Shown here one piece after another: positions 53,836-63,907 of a stretch of DNA of 64,000 bases (its first letter is position 1; every line of letters starts with the position of its first letter). The notes beneath the pieces were generated by a model. The model saw only the letters and a program-made list of their open reading frames with translations. It searched no databases and was not told the DNA's origin. The position numbers and the translations under genes were made by a program. Origin of the DNA: Mesostigma viride (taxonomy: Eukaryota; Streptophyta; Mesostigmatophyceae; Mesostigmatales; Mesostigmataceae). The stretch spans positions 1,922,816 through 1,986,815 of the forward strand of contig RPFO01000084.1 in assembly GCA_009746045.1 (NCBI GenBank), given 5' to 3'.

Positions 53836-54641
53836 CCTAAATGTGGATTGTGTAGATTAATGCAATATTAATCAACGCGAGCCGTAACAGGCCTAAAGCC
53901 ACGCCTGTTCCGTTAATCCCACTCCCAGAGAGTGGTCGTGGTTAGCCAAGAAACCGGGAATAACCTACCTTAACAATAGGATCTTTCGCACGACCCAGAT
54001 GGGTTCGTTACACTGGTTATCGGAGGTTAGGTTAGGGTGGTTTAACATGGCGGCCCAGAGCCGGATTTAGCTTAGCAAAGGCCCAGAGCCGACAGGGTTC
54101 ATCCCGCCCAGCAAAGGCGGTTGCCAGATCCCGGTGACGCTCAGGACAGCTATAGCCACAGCCGGAACGCCATCCAAGACCTCTTAACCCGTTGAGGGGT
54201 GTCTAAGGACGCTAGACGTCCATGCAAGTGGTAAGATTTCCCTGATTTCCCTCTTGCTCCCCCCCCTGTCTTACCCACGCGCGTAGCAACGGGGTATATG
54301 TTTTATGTCGTGTCCGATTTCATGTTCGTGACTGTTGGTACCCACGTTGCCCCAGAGGCCAACGTTCGTGAGCCGTGGGCGGACCCCCAGAGGGCAACGC
54401 TGCCTACGGCTCGAGGGTAGTCACCGGCTGGCCGTTGCCTTACTGTGTTGCCGGTGGCTGTACCTCAACGTTCTTCGTATTGTTTGTGAACGTTTTGTTT
54501 CTGCCTTGTGCTTCTCTCTCGCTGTGAGCACGTCACCTGCACGTAGAGGTATCCTGGGTGGGCTTTCCTCCCTTTCTTTCCCCTTCCTGCATTGCATGCT
54601 TGAACACCGTGTGATATTGCTTTATACCTAATCGGTAGTTC
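53836..54641 (+). other. Leader and possible 5' LTR of gypsy-2
   Basis: There is no convincing gene. TGTTGGTACCCACG at 54333 and GGTAGTTCA ending at 54642 would fit a TG..CA LTR of about 310 bp followed by TGGGAACC, but without the 3' copy in the window this cannot be tested. Confidence 0.3.
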
Positions 54642-54995
54642 ATGGGAACCTCCCGCAGCAGACGTAATAATGAAGGAGGATATAGGCGTATTAATCAAGG
54701 AGGTAGATCCCAATACCTATACTACGCAGTAGCACATGACGGGGCCACAGGCCAACCAGGCATTTTCTATAGTTGGGCTGCGTGTAGCAATCATATTAAG
54801 GATAAGGTCTTACACCCAGCGTCGTTAGCTAGATGGCAGGGATTTAATACATTAGCTGAGGCAGATCAGTTTATTAGGGATAATATGCCCCTCCCAGAAG
54901 GGCTGCACCAGACTAGGCGTGGCACCCAGTTACCTGCACAGGATGTGTTGCATGCACTGGAGCAGCTTCACCTGGGCCCAGCCGCTAGGGCATAA
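54642..54995 (+). CDS. ORF0: RNase H1 hybrid-binding (Cauli_VI-like) protein
   Basis: 117 residues from the ATG at 54642. Residues about 27-85 match the RNase H1 N-terminal/caulimovirus VI fold: YYAVAHDG, GQPGIFYSWAAC, WQGFNTLAEADQFI (Y-Y-A-V, G-I-F/Y-x-S-W-x2-C, F-x-T-x2-E-A-x-x-F). That domain binds RNA:DNA hybrids or double-stranded RNA. The N-terminus is Arg/Ser-rich. There is no catalytic RNase H part, which lies in pol. It sits 193 bp upstream of gag in the same direction. A helper role in reverse transcription or translation is inference. Confidence 0.65.
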   Translation: MGTSRSRRNNEGGYRRINQGGRSQYLYYAVAHDGATGQPGIFYSWAACSNHIKDKVLHPASLARWQGFNTLAEADQFIRDNMPLPEGLHQTRRGTQLPAQDVLHALEQLHLGPAARA

Positions 54996-55188
54996 GCATT
55001 ACTACCGCTTCTAGATACTAGTATAGAGTGAGCCTGCTATTAGCTTAGATACCATAGTTAGTCGATAATATTAGTACTATTAGAAGCATTAGTTGTGGCT
55101 TCTGCTCTTTTCTCTCTTGCCTGCCTGTGTTTGGGGAGGTACTGTGTAAGGTACTGTGTAAGGTGCTGGTACGGTACGAGGGCCCAGA

Positions 55189-55530
55189 ATGCCCAAGAAG
55201 AAAAAGCAAGGTGGTGGTAACACGTCGCCCCCAGAGGGCCAGAACATTAGATCGTCCCCAGAGGACAATAGAGCAGGGCAGGAAGTATCCAGCACGTCCA
55301 GTCACGGTTCCAGAAGATCTAGCAAGTCCAGTAGGAGCTCCAGAGGCTCCCGGAGATCCGATGCAGCCGCTAGGGATACCGCAGAACGGCAGGCGACCCT
55401 GGAGTCGCAGCTAGAACAAGCTGCCTTAGGGTTTGATCAGCAACAGCAGTCGCCGCAGCGACAACAATTGTCTCAGCAGTCGCCGCAGCGACAGCCTCAG
55501 TCTCAGCAGTCTCCGCCGTCGCGACAGATG

Positions 55531-55561
<31 letters not shown>

Positions 55562-57429
55562 GACAGCAACAGCAGACGCAGCAGCAATCGCGACCGGTAT
55601 TGACCCAGCATATGGGTAACTGGGACAGGGTACCTCCTACGCAGCGACCACCCTATGTGGAAGTCGTGCAGGAGGCTGATGAGGAGATAGAGGTCGCGGC
55701 TAGCCCGGTAGCTAGTTCGCCGTTTGCCCCTCCGGCTGAGTTCGTGCAATCCTCCCAATTGGGGGTAGGCCGCCCGCGCCTGACTCACCCTTGGGCAGGG
55801 CGTGGCCGCGGCGGGTCGGGGCTGGGTCATGGAAGGGATCCCCGTCGGGTCTCCTTTGGAGCGAACGAGAGCTGGTCGCGACCCCCGCCACGGGCGTTAG
55901 GGTCGGCGCACGTGCAGACCGATCCTGAGGACGCGGACTACGATCCCCCGGGCCCCTTCCCCACGGTACCCACCTCCCTCCCCACAAGGAGCGCGCCCAC
56001 CAACGCCAATTTCAGTCGGCTGCCCCTGGACGACCCCGGTTATGAGCATCCCACGTCCGTTCGCGTTCGGCGTGAGTCAGCCCCCTTTGCGTCACAGTGG
56101 GTGTCCGCTGACTACGCGCCCCGCCGAGAATCCGGCGACCTCGATCCCGAGCGTGAGGAGGACACCTTTGTGTCCCTACGTGGGCATGACCAGCCTGCAG
56201 GACGGGGCTCTCAACAGGAGATGCGGGCGCGTCGGCACGAGCCCCTCACCTTTTCCAGCCCCGCGTACTGCAGCAAGGGCGGCCCCTTGCGTCCTGACCC
56301 TGTCAAGGCCCCGCCTATGCCAGATTTTAAGGCGGTGCCCAAGCTCCATGCGGGCATGACTCCCCGTGAGATCGACGAGTGGGCCCGTATGTGGCAACAG
56401 TTGTACACCGTCTGGTGTGAACACCATGAGTGGCAGCTGGCCACCAAGGTTTTGATCCCCTACGTGGTGGTGAAGTGTATGGACCCATCAGTGGTCGGGA
56501 TGCTTAACGTTGAGAGTGTGGCGGCCCAGTCATACCCGCAGACGGTCGAGGAACTGCACGAGCGCATCCGGCGCAAGCTCATCCCTCCCGGCTATCGACT
56601 GACCGAGCGGTTTGAGTTCGGCCGCCTACGTCAAGGCAACACTGACTTGGCGGAGTTCCTCACCACCTTTGACTCCTTTGCGGCGCGGCTGACCGGGGAC
56701 CTGACGTGGACCGAGTACAAGATTCGGTTTTTGGAGGCCATCCATCCTGACCTCCTCGCTGAGGTTAAGAAGCACTATGCCGAGGTTCCCTGGGACAAGC
56801 TTGACATCCACGCTGTCCAGCAGTACCTTCTACAGGTGGCCGACGTCGTCAAGCAGCCGCGCTACACCAGCACCCGCCGGTTCGCCTCATCCACGATGAC
56901 ACGCCGTGTCCACTTCACTGAGGTGGAACCCGCCCCGTCGGAGGGGGAGGAGTCCAATGACGACGAGCAGCCGGCTGCCCAACTGCACGCCATCGATGCG
57001 TCCAAGGCCCGCTGTTTCATGTGTCACGAGGTCGGGCACCTCAAGAAGGATTGTCCGCGCCTCAAGGCGCGCACCAGCACGGCGACGGAGGCCACCAAGG
57101 AGGCCCCCACGTTTTCTGGTCCCGCCTTTGAGAGGCGCCCAGCGCCGGCAGCGCGGGATGCTCGCCCGCGCAACGCAGGCGCGCGGGCTGCCAAGCTGCG
57201 CGACGCGCGCACGCAGCCCAACCAGTTCCAGACACCCCGCTTCCCAGCGTCGTTCTCTCGGACAGTGCGCGAGCTCAATGAGATCCTGGCGCAGCAACAG
57301 GCGTCCGAGGCTGGAGGTGACGAGTATGAGGCGCTCAACCCCGGCGACGACGACGACTCGGATGAGGGGGAAGGGGGGACCGGAAGGTCGGACGAGGCGG
57401 CCTCCCGGCCCCGCGATCCTCGCGCATAG
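55189..57429 (+). CDS. Gypsy-2 Gag
   Basis: 746 residues from the ATG at 55189. Ser/Arg and Gln-rich N-terminus (polyglutamine at about 85-135); a Pro-rich middle; the Retrotrans_gag-type region at about 365-560 (PPMPDFKAVPKLH, REIDEWARMW, SVAAQSYPQTVEELHERIRR, GRLRQGNTDLAEFL, YKIRFLEAIHPDL); zinc knuckle CFMCHEVGHLKKDC at about 608-621; acidic C-terminus. It assembles particles and packages RNA. The stop overlaps the first codon of the pol frame by one base. Confidence 0.9.
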
Positions 57430-60400
57430 TGCCCCTTCCCACAGGGGTAGAAGTAGGAGTAGAGTTAGTCAACCAGGTAGCACAGACGCCTGCACCAGAT
57501 GTGGGCGCGGAGATAGCGTCAGTCAATAACGTAGATAGGACTGGCGGGCAGGCCCCAGAGGTCTCCCCGCTCTCTTCATATGCAGACGTGTCGGCGACCG
57601 AGGTCGACCACGTTTCAGCCAATCATGTAGATAGATCTGGCGGGCAGGCCCCAGAGGCCCCCCCGTCCGCTGCCTCACCAAGCACCAGAACACTGCTAGT
57701 TTTCAGCGGCGGACTGGCCCTCCCTACCACCACACTTGACCCGTTTCTGAAGGAGAAGACGATCCTGGATGTTAAGTTTATGGTGGATACGGGGGCGACC
57801 ACATCTTTTATCCATGAGGCCCTGGTGCGACGCGCTGGCTACACGATTCGACCGCACCCGACGCCCATCAACGTCCGGTATGCCGATGGTAACAAGCACC
57901 CGTCCCCTGGCCTCGTGGACCTCAAGGCGGTTGTCCAGGGCATACCAGTGGAGGTAACAGCCACAGTGGCGCCGCTGGGCGCAGCTGACATCATCCTGGG
58001 CGTTGATTGGCAGGACGCCCAGGACGTGACGATCAGTGTCAAGCGACGGGTGGTTTGGTTCCCTGATGGCTCCTTCTGGTGCCCACGGCACGAGTATCTG
58101 GCGCACGGCACCGAGGTGCACAACGTTCAGCACGACGCGGGGCCCGAGAAGCCACGACGCCATGCTTCTCAGATGCTGATGAGCAGCAAGACGCTCGCGC
58201 GCAACCTGCAGAAGGGCAAGGAGTACTACATGTACCGCCTTGACTCTGTGCCCCTGCTTGAGGAGCTGCTGGAGATCGGCACCGACTTCACTGACGACGA
58301 GATCGCGCGCTACAACGCCATCCTGGCCAAGCGGGAGAAGCTGTTCGACGAGTCTACACCGCAGTTTCCCCCGCCCCGTTCTGTGCTGCACCATATCCGC
58401 CTCAAGGAAGGCTTCGGGCCCACCACGTCCCCGATGTACCGGATGGGGCCAGTCGAGCTGATGGAGCTCAAGAAGATCCTGATGGCCCTCCTTGAGCGTG
58501 GTCTGATTGAGCCCAGTAACAGCCCTTTCTCCGCTGGGGTACTCCTAGTGCCCAAGCCTGGGGGCAAGTGGCGGCTCGTCACCGACTACAGGAAGCTCAA
58601 CGCGATCACTGTCAAGTCCAAGTACCCGCTCCCGCGCATTGATGACATCTTCAATCGAGTACAGGGCGCCACCTGCTTCACGGTGATCGACTGCGCCGAT
58701 GGGTTTTGGCAGCTCCGCATCGCTGAAGAGGACTGTCACAAGACGGCCTTCAATACGCCATACGGACACTACCAGTTCCGTGTGGCGGCGATGGGGCTTT
58801 GCAACTCACCAGCCAGCTTCCAGATGCTCATGAACGACATCTTGCGGCCCGTCATGGGGACTGCACACCTGCCACAGGTATCCAGTGACCTGCGCGACCC
58901 TCGCAAGGGGGACAAGCCGCCCTGGTCCTGGAAACGCACTTGCGCTTTGGCCTATCTGGATGACATCCTGGTGTACTCCAAGACCTTCGAGGAGCACCTG
59001 GAGGACGTCGATATGGTCCTGCGCATTATGGAGGACGAGCATCTCTCGGCCCGCAGGGCTAAGGTCCGGGCGGGGCGCAGCGTCCCGTTCCTGGGCCACA
59101 CGCTTTCAGCGGCAGGCGTGGCCACGGACCCGGAGAAGATCGCCTCTGTCCAACAGTGGCCAGCTCCGACCGACGTGAAGGGCGTGCGTAGCTTCCTGGG
59201 GATTGCGTCATACTATCGACGCTTCATCCCCCGGTTTGCCACGATCGCGTCGCCCATCAACGCTCTCCTCAAGAAGGGCGTATCCTTCGTCTGGTCGGCA
59301 CAGTGCCAGCAGGCCTTTGAGGCCCTCAAGGCCAGTTTGACCGCGGCACCCGTGCTCGTGCTCCCAGACCCGTCCCTTCCTTTTGTGGTTGCGACGGATG
59401 CGAGCAAGGTGGCTATCGGCGGGGTCCTCTTGCAGGACCAAGGCAAGGGCTTGCAACCGGTTGAGTACATCTCCCGCACAATGATCCCCGCCGAGCGGAA
59501 CTATCCGGTCCACCAGCAAGAGCTGTTGGCTGTGGTCTACTGTTGCCACACATGGCGCCACCACCTGTTGGGCGCGCAGTTTGATGTTGCAGTCAGCGAG
59601 ACAGGGGACCTCGACCCCGCCCGTTTGATTATTCACACGGACCATAGGCCCCTGACCCACCTCTTGACGCAGCCAAATCTGACGCCCCGTCAGGCCAGGT
59701 GGATGGAGTACCTTTCCCAGTTTGCCCCTTTTAAGATCCAGTATGTGAAGGGTGCGGACAACGTGGTGCCCGACGCCCTCTCCCGTCGTGCTGACTACTG
59801 GTTCTATGAGGACATGGGGGTGCTCCATACCACCTGTGAGGAGGCGCCTGGCGCCCCGCTCTACGATGACCTCCCACGGTCGCCGCGGGCTCGCCACCTG
59901 TTTCACATGAGTCATACCACTCCGGATGCCTTGTCGCCCCCCGATGGCGACGACGACCAGCGCGTGGACGCGCGGTCCCCCGGGGAAGGGGAGGGGTCCC
60001 ACACACGGGTTCCCCTTGGCGCTGTGGCTCAGGCTCTTTTTCATCTGGAACCTCTTGGATCCCCGGTGGTCGTGTCTGAGTACCTACACTCGGCGCTGGA
60101 CCAACCGGAGGAGGAGGACGAGGCCGATGCGTATACGGTCACTTCCCCCCTGGAGATGCTGATCAGCCGCTTCACGGTTACCGAGCCGGCCGCCTTGGAG
60201 GTGATCAAGTCACACCCCAAGATGATGGGCAGGCTCCCGTGCAAGTTCCAAGGGGGTCGCCTATACGTCATGGTGCGCCCGGACACGTGGCGCCTCTACA
60301 TACCCGAGCTCTGTCGAGCAGCCTTGCTCCACGAGCTCCACGACTCCCTAGTCGGCGGTCATCAGGGCATTGGGCGGCTGCTACCAAGGGCACGTCGTCA

Positions 60401-61655
60401 CTTCTACTGGCCTGGCATGAAGGACTACATTGCGGCCTATATACGCGAATGCCCGTCGTGCCAGATAGCCAAGTCCCAGAACACGGGTACTCAGGCTGTC
60501 CCAAAGACGCTACCTGATCCCCTGGGTCCCTGGGACTCGATCCAGATGGATTTCGTCGGCCCCTTTAAGAAGACCAAGAACGGCAACAGCAAGATCTTGG
60601 TGTTCGTGGACCGACTCACGCGCATGTGTCACCTGGCCCCCTGTCCGGCTGACCTCACGGCCGAGGGGTGTGCCAAACTGTACCTCAACCACGTCTTCCG
60701 GTTCCACGGGCTCAGCCGCCAGTTCATCTCGGACCGGGACACGCTCTTCACCGCCCGGTTCTGGCAGGAGTTCTTCGACTGCCTGGGAACCAAGGTGTCG
60801 CTAGGGACGGCTTATCACAGCTCGTCCTCCCATCTGGTGGAGCGACTCAACCGCACGGTACAGGAAACCATGCGCCATTACACCGACGAGGTGGGCAGCA
60901 ACTGGGAGGAGTTGCTGTGCTTGGTGGAGTTCTCCCTGAACAACGCACCACAGGCAGCCCATGGCCTAACCCCGTTCTTTCTCAACACGGGAAGGCATCC
61001 GCTGACGCCGACCGACTTGCTGACGAGTCCGGCACTGGCGGAACCGGAGGTGCTGCGCACTACTCTGGCGGGCGTGAGCAGCCTGCTGGAAAAGATGCGC
61101 CAAGCTCACAACAGTGCGGTTAAAGGGTACCGGGCCGCTGCCGAGCGCAACATGGCTCGCGTGGAAGGCAAGCGGGACTCTAGAGCACCGGACATCGAGG
61201 TCGGGGACTGGGTCCTGGTAGAGGGACCCCAGCTCGGTCGATTCTCCCAGAAGGTGGAAGGGGAGCTCAAAACGAAGCTCCGGCCCATGTACCTGGGGCC
61301 CCACCAAGTGCTGGAGAAATGGGATGATGTCATGTTCAAGGTGGACGTGCCCATCTCATGGGGCACCGCAACAACCTTCCACCGCGACCAGCTCAAGCTG
61401 TACCACCAGAACTCGATCCAGGGTAGACTCAATCCCCCGGCTCCTGTGGAATACGATCCGGAGACAGGGGAACAGGAGGACGAGGTCGAGGAGATTGTCG
61501 CCCATCGCGATTTCGGGCGTGGTCGACAACGCCAATATCGGATCCGGTGGAAGTTCTCTCGATATGGGGCAGAGGCCTCTTGGCGGACGGAGAAGGAGCT
61601 CTCTGGCTGCAAGCGGTTGCTAGACGCGTACAAGAAGGTCCACAGGTTGCAATAG
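57429..61655 (+). CDS. Gypsy-2 Pol: PR-RT-RH-INT-chromodomain
   Basis: 1408 codons in the -1 frame relative to gag. The listed start is a GTG overlapping the gag stop, so expression by frameshift or reinitiation is likely. Protease FMVDTGATTSFIH (D about 120) and IILGVDWQ; RT LVTDYRKLN, VIDCADGFWQ, FRVAAMGLCNSPASFQ, AYLDDILVYS (YLDD about 510); RNase H VVATDASKVAIGG, HQQELLAVVY, IHTDHRPL, NVVPDALSRR; integrase zinc site HDSLVGGHQG..CPSCQIAK; core MDFVGPF, ISDRDTLFT, HLVERLNRT with 35 residues between the second Asp and Glu; GPY/F-like module FLGP equivalent (MYLGPHQVLE); chromodomain VEEIVAHRDF, RQYRIRWKFS, ASWRTEKEL at about 1350-1402. All catalytic residues are present. Confidence 0.95.
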   Translation: MPLPTGVEVGVELVNQVAQTPAPDVGAEIASVNNVDRTGGQAPEVSPLSSYADVSATEVDHVSANHVDRSGGQAPEAPPSAASPSTRTLLVFSGGLALPTTTLDPFLKEKTILDVKFMVDTGATTSFIHEALVRRAGYTIRPHPTPINVRYADGNKHPSPGLVDLKAVVQGIPVEVTATVAPLGAADIILGVDWQDAQDVTISVKRRVVWFPDGSFWCPRHEYLAHGTEVHNVQHDAGPEKPRRHASQMLMSSKTLARNLQKGKEYYMYRLDSVPLLEELLEIGTDFTDDEIARYNAILAKREKLFDESTPQFPPPRSVLHHIRLKEGFGPTTSPMYRMGPVELMELKKILMALLERGLIEPSNSPFSAGVLLVPKPGGKWRLVTDYRKLNAITVKSKYPLPRIDDIFNRVQGATCFTVIDCADGFWQLRIAEEDCHKTAFNTPYGHYQFRVAAMGLCNSPASFQMLMNDILRPVMGTAHLPQVSSDLRDPRKGDKPPWSWKRTCALAYLDDILVYSKTFEEHLEDVDMVLRIMEDEHLSARRAKVRAGRSVPFLGHTLSAAGVATDPEKIASVQQWPAPTDVKGVRSFLGIASYYRRFIPRFATIASPINALLKKGVSFVWSAQCQQAFEALKASLTAAPVLVLPDPSLPFVVATDASKVAIGGVLLQDQGKGLQPVEYISRTMIPAERNYPVHQQELLAVVYCCHTWRHHLLGAQFDVAVSETGDLDPARLIIHTDHRPLTHLLTQPNLTPRQARWMEYLSQFAPFKIQYVKGADNVVPDALSRRADYWFYEDMGVLHTTCEEAPGAPLYDDLPRSPRARHLFHMSHTTPDALSPPDGDDDQRVDARSPGEGEGSHTRVPLGAVAQALFHLEPLGSPVVVSEYLHSALDQPEEEDEADAYTVTSPLEMLISRFTVTEPAALEVIKSHPKMMGRLPCKFQGGRLYVMVRPDTWRLYIPELCRAALLHELHDSLVGGHQGIGRLLPRARRHFYWPGMKDYIAAYIRECPSCQIAKSQNTGTQAVPKTLPDPLGPWDSIQMDFVGPFKKTKNGNSKILVFVDRLTRMCHLAPCPADLTAEGCAKLYLNHVFRFHGLSRQFISDRDTLFTARFWQEFFDCLGTKVSLGTAYHSSSSHLVERLNRTVQETMRHYTDEVGSNWEELLCLVEFSLNNAPQAAHGLTPFFLNTGRHPLTPTDLLTSPALAEPEVLRTTLAGVSSLLEKMRQAHNSAVKGYRAAAERNMARVEGKRDSRAPDIEVGDWVLVEGPQLGRFSQKVEGELKTKLRPMYLGPHQVLEKWDDVMFKVDVPISWGTATTFHRDQLKLYHQNSIQGRLNPPAPVEYDPETGEQEDEVEEIVAHRDFGRGRQRQYRIRWKFSRYGAEASWRTEKELSGCKRLLDAYKKVHRLQ

Positions 61656-61710
61656 AGGTATGTACATACACTTAGAGGTATGTACATACACATAGAGGTA
61701 TGTACATACC
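61654..61710 (+). repeat. Triple tandem repeat after pol
   Basis: Three copies of a 20-bp unit (AGAGGTATGTACATACACNT) begin at the pol stop and run into the first ATG of ORF3. The unit includes the palindrome GTATGTACATAC. It could affect ORF3 translation or RNA structure. Confidence 0.8.
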
Positions 61711-63907
61711 ACAGGTACACAGTACACTAGTCGGTATGACACACCGGTACTCACAGGTGTTGCCTCGCTGCTCGTGGTCATTCCTTGTACAACAGACGGG
61801 CTCCCCAGAGGAGACTCGATCCAGCCCCAGAGGCAGCCCCAGAGGCAGTGATTCCAGCAGTCCCTTGGTGCGGTTCACACCCCCAGCCTCCCCAGAGGAG
61901 CCGGCAGGGTTCGTGCCAACTTGGACCAGTTTTGGCAAGAGGCGACGGTCGGAAGACATGAAGGAGCAGGGGTCGGATATAGCCGCGACCGCCAACGAGA
62001 ACAACCGTGAGACCTTTAATCCGCGGACGTTTCTGCCCGACTACGGCCAGGAGGGCGTGTTCTTGGCGCGTCGACGGCGCAGGCACGGCAAGGCCGATCA
62101 AGACTACCTGGCCTCCTCGGTTCTGGAGTGGCCCCGCGATCGACACGAGAAGTTCCGCAAATCCGTGCAAAGGCATTGCGGGTTCAAAGTCGAGACCCGG
62201 ACGGCGATTCGAGGGAATGTGGCGGTAGGGACAGCTTGGGAGGACCACGCACCCAGCTGTGCCTGCGACCGTTGCGTGACTACGGTGTCGGCCCTCATGG
62301 CCTACCCACGCCTCATGTTCTTGCTCGTCGCACCGGCACGACGTCAGACCCTGCAGTGGGCCTACCGGGGTTTGCCGCCAGACGGGGCCTTACGGGGCCC
62401 GTTCTGCACCACCAACGGCCAGTACTCCCTTCGGCAGGCGCTGGACCGTATCGTGGAATTGGACGAGGCGGATGATCGCGGAGGGGAGGGCCCCGATGAT
62501 GAGGAATACGGGAGTGAAGACGACGACCTGTTTCCGCCGCGTCCGGCGCCCCGGGAACCTGCCCCCTCAGCCGGCAACGCCTCGCGCGACCCCCGCCGCC
62601 GTGAGAACTCGGGTGACCGCAGCTCACAGGACGCGTCCCGCTCCAGAGAGGCTTCCCAGGGTGTGGGTGTACGCCCGGGGGCGCGTGAGGAGGAAAGGTC
62701 CTTTCGGCGGACCTGGGACCAGGCAACGGCCCACCAACGACCACACTCGGGGTCGCGGTCGCCAAAGACGGCCCCAGAGGTCGTACCCTCGGCTGGTCGT
62801 GGCAAGGCGGTGGCGGACACGTCTACTGCACAGGCCCAACGTTCGACCCCAGAGGTCGCACCATCGGCTAATCGTGGCAAGTCTGTTGCGGACCCATCTA
62901 CCGCGAAGACCCAACGATCGACCCCAGAGGTCGCTCCGCCAGAAGCCAGTGGTACGGCTGTCCCCGGCCCGTCGTCCGTGCAGTCAACACGGTCGAATAC
63001 TGAGGTAGAAATTGCTCAACCTGCGGGTCGCGGTCAGGTGCCAGAAGTTCAGGCGCTCGCGCCAGCAATTCCGGGCCCGCCGCCCTGTCACCAGGGGTTT
63101 GCGCCGGTTGTGCCATGGACGATGGGGGACTACATCCGGCCGCTGCCCGGTCGCACTGTCACCTACGGGGGCAGACGCCCCCGCATGGAGATTTTATCGG
63201 TGGCTTGGCATCGGGACGCGGACATCCAGCTGCGGGCTCCATACGAGTGTGGGGGCCATGCGCTAGCGTTTACTCCAGGGCCCTGGTGTTACAAGGACCG
63301 AGGGGCGTACATGGAATTGCTGAGAGTGGACCTGTATCCCCACATCCCCCACCGGGTGCCTCGGCAGATCACCCCTGGTGAGCCCTTTCCGTTCAGTGTG
63401 GATGGGGTGACGCGTTACGCCCCGGAGGGCGATCATTGGGATTACCATGTGGCGGGTTTCCCCCGTGTGGTGAAGCCCCCCAAGCTGGCTCCGAACGCTT
63501 TGGCGTTCCTGCACGGCGTCGCCCCCGACTTCATGGATGATCGCTTGGGCCCGCCGGCAACGGAGGTCGATCTGGGACAGGTGGCCACCGTGATGCTGGG
63601 TATGGGGGAAACATATGTGGCGGATTACCGCTGTGGGGTAGTGGACAGGAACGTCAAGTCCCTTCTGTTCACCTTCCCGGAGTACATGGCCGCCTTCCTC
63701 TCCATGTGGCCTCCCAACGCGTGGGACCGTTTGTCCCTGTCCGGACGCCGTGGCACTGGCAAGCCGGAGCAGTGGGCCTTCGAGGAGGATCTCCTGAGGT
63801 TCCCAGGGACTCGGGGCCCCCAGGCCACGGAGCACGGCGAGCGAGTCTATCGGTGGGCGTACCAGCAGCAGCAGATGGTGCGGGACAGGCGAGGCCATGG
63901 CCGCTGA
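61700..63907 (+). CDS. Gypsy-2 ORF3, function unknown
   Basis: 735 codons, 45 bp after pol on the same strand. The first ATG is 61700; another lies at 61736. The N-terminal 90 residues are Ser/Pro-rich. A folded-looking part (about 110-260) has NPRTFLPDYGQEGVFLARRR and a Cys pair CACDRC. A Pro/Ser-rich segment holds about four degenerate 28-residue repeats (STPEVAPSANRGKSVADPST) at 355-440. The C-terminal part (about 460-735) is Trp/Pro/Tyr-rich (PLPGRTVTYGG, YECGGHALAFTPGPWCY). There is no signal peptide or transmembrane segment, so it is not a usual envelope protein. I recognise no family. Confidence 0.7.
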   Translation: MYIPQVHSTLVGMTHRYSQVLPRCSWSFLVQQTGSPEETRSSPRGSPRGSDSSSPLVRFTPPASPEEPAGFVPTWTSFGKRRRSEDMKEQGSDIAATANENNRETFNPRTFLPDYGQEGVFLARRRRRHGKADQDYLASSVLEWPRDRHEKFRKSVQRHCGFKVETRTAIRGNVAVGTAWEDHAPSCACDRCVTTVSALMAYPRLMFLLVAPARRQTLQWAYRGLPPDGALRGPFCTTNGQYSLRQALDRIVELDEADDRGGEGPDDEEYGSEDDDLFPPRPAPREPAPSAGNASRDPRRRENSGDRSSQDASRSREASQGVGVRPGAREEERSFRRTWDQATAHQRPHSGSRSPKTAPEVVPSAGRGKAVADTSTAQAQRSTPEVAPSANRGKSVADPSTAKTQRSTPEVAPPEASGTAVPGPSSVQSTRSNTEVEIAQPAGRGQVPEVQALAPAIPGPPPCHQGFAPVVPWTMGDYIRPLPGRTVTYGGRRPRMEILSVAWHRDADIQLRAPYECGGHALAFTPGPWCYKDRGAYMELLRVDLYPHIPHRVPRQITPGEPFPFSVDGVTRYAPEGDHWDYHVAGFPRVVKPPKLAPNALAFLHGVAPDFMDDRLGPPATEVDLGQVATVMLGMGETYVADYRCGVVDRNVKSLLFTFPEYMAAFLSMWPPNAWDRLSLSGRRGTGKPEQWAFEEDLLRFPGTRGPQATEHGERVYRWAYQQQQMVRDRRGHGR

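Larger units (their letters stand above)
54642..63907 (+). mobile_element. Gypsy-2, apparently intact chromovirus
   Basis: Four plus-strand ORFs follow each other: ORF0 (54642-54995), gag (55189-57429), pol (57429-61655) and ORF3 (61700-63907). None is interrupted. Pol order PR-RT-RH-INT-chromodomain is that of Ty3/gypsy chromoviruses. LTR boundaries are not established because the element runs past the window. Gypsy-1 is a distant, degraded relative lacking ORF0, PR, RT and ORF3. Confidence 0.85.

Noticed and set aside
57696-60044. Minus-strand ORFs of 200-280 codons opposite gypsy-2 pol
   Set aside because: Antisense shadows of a pol frame with complete catalytic motifs.
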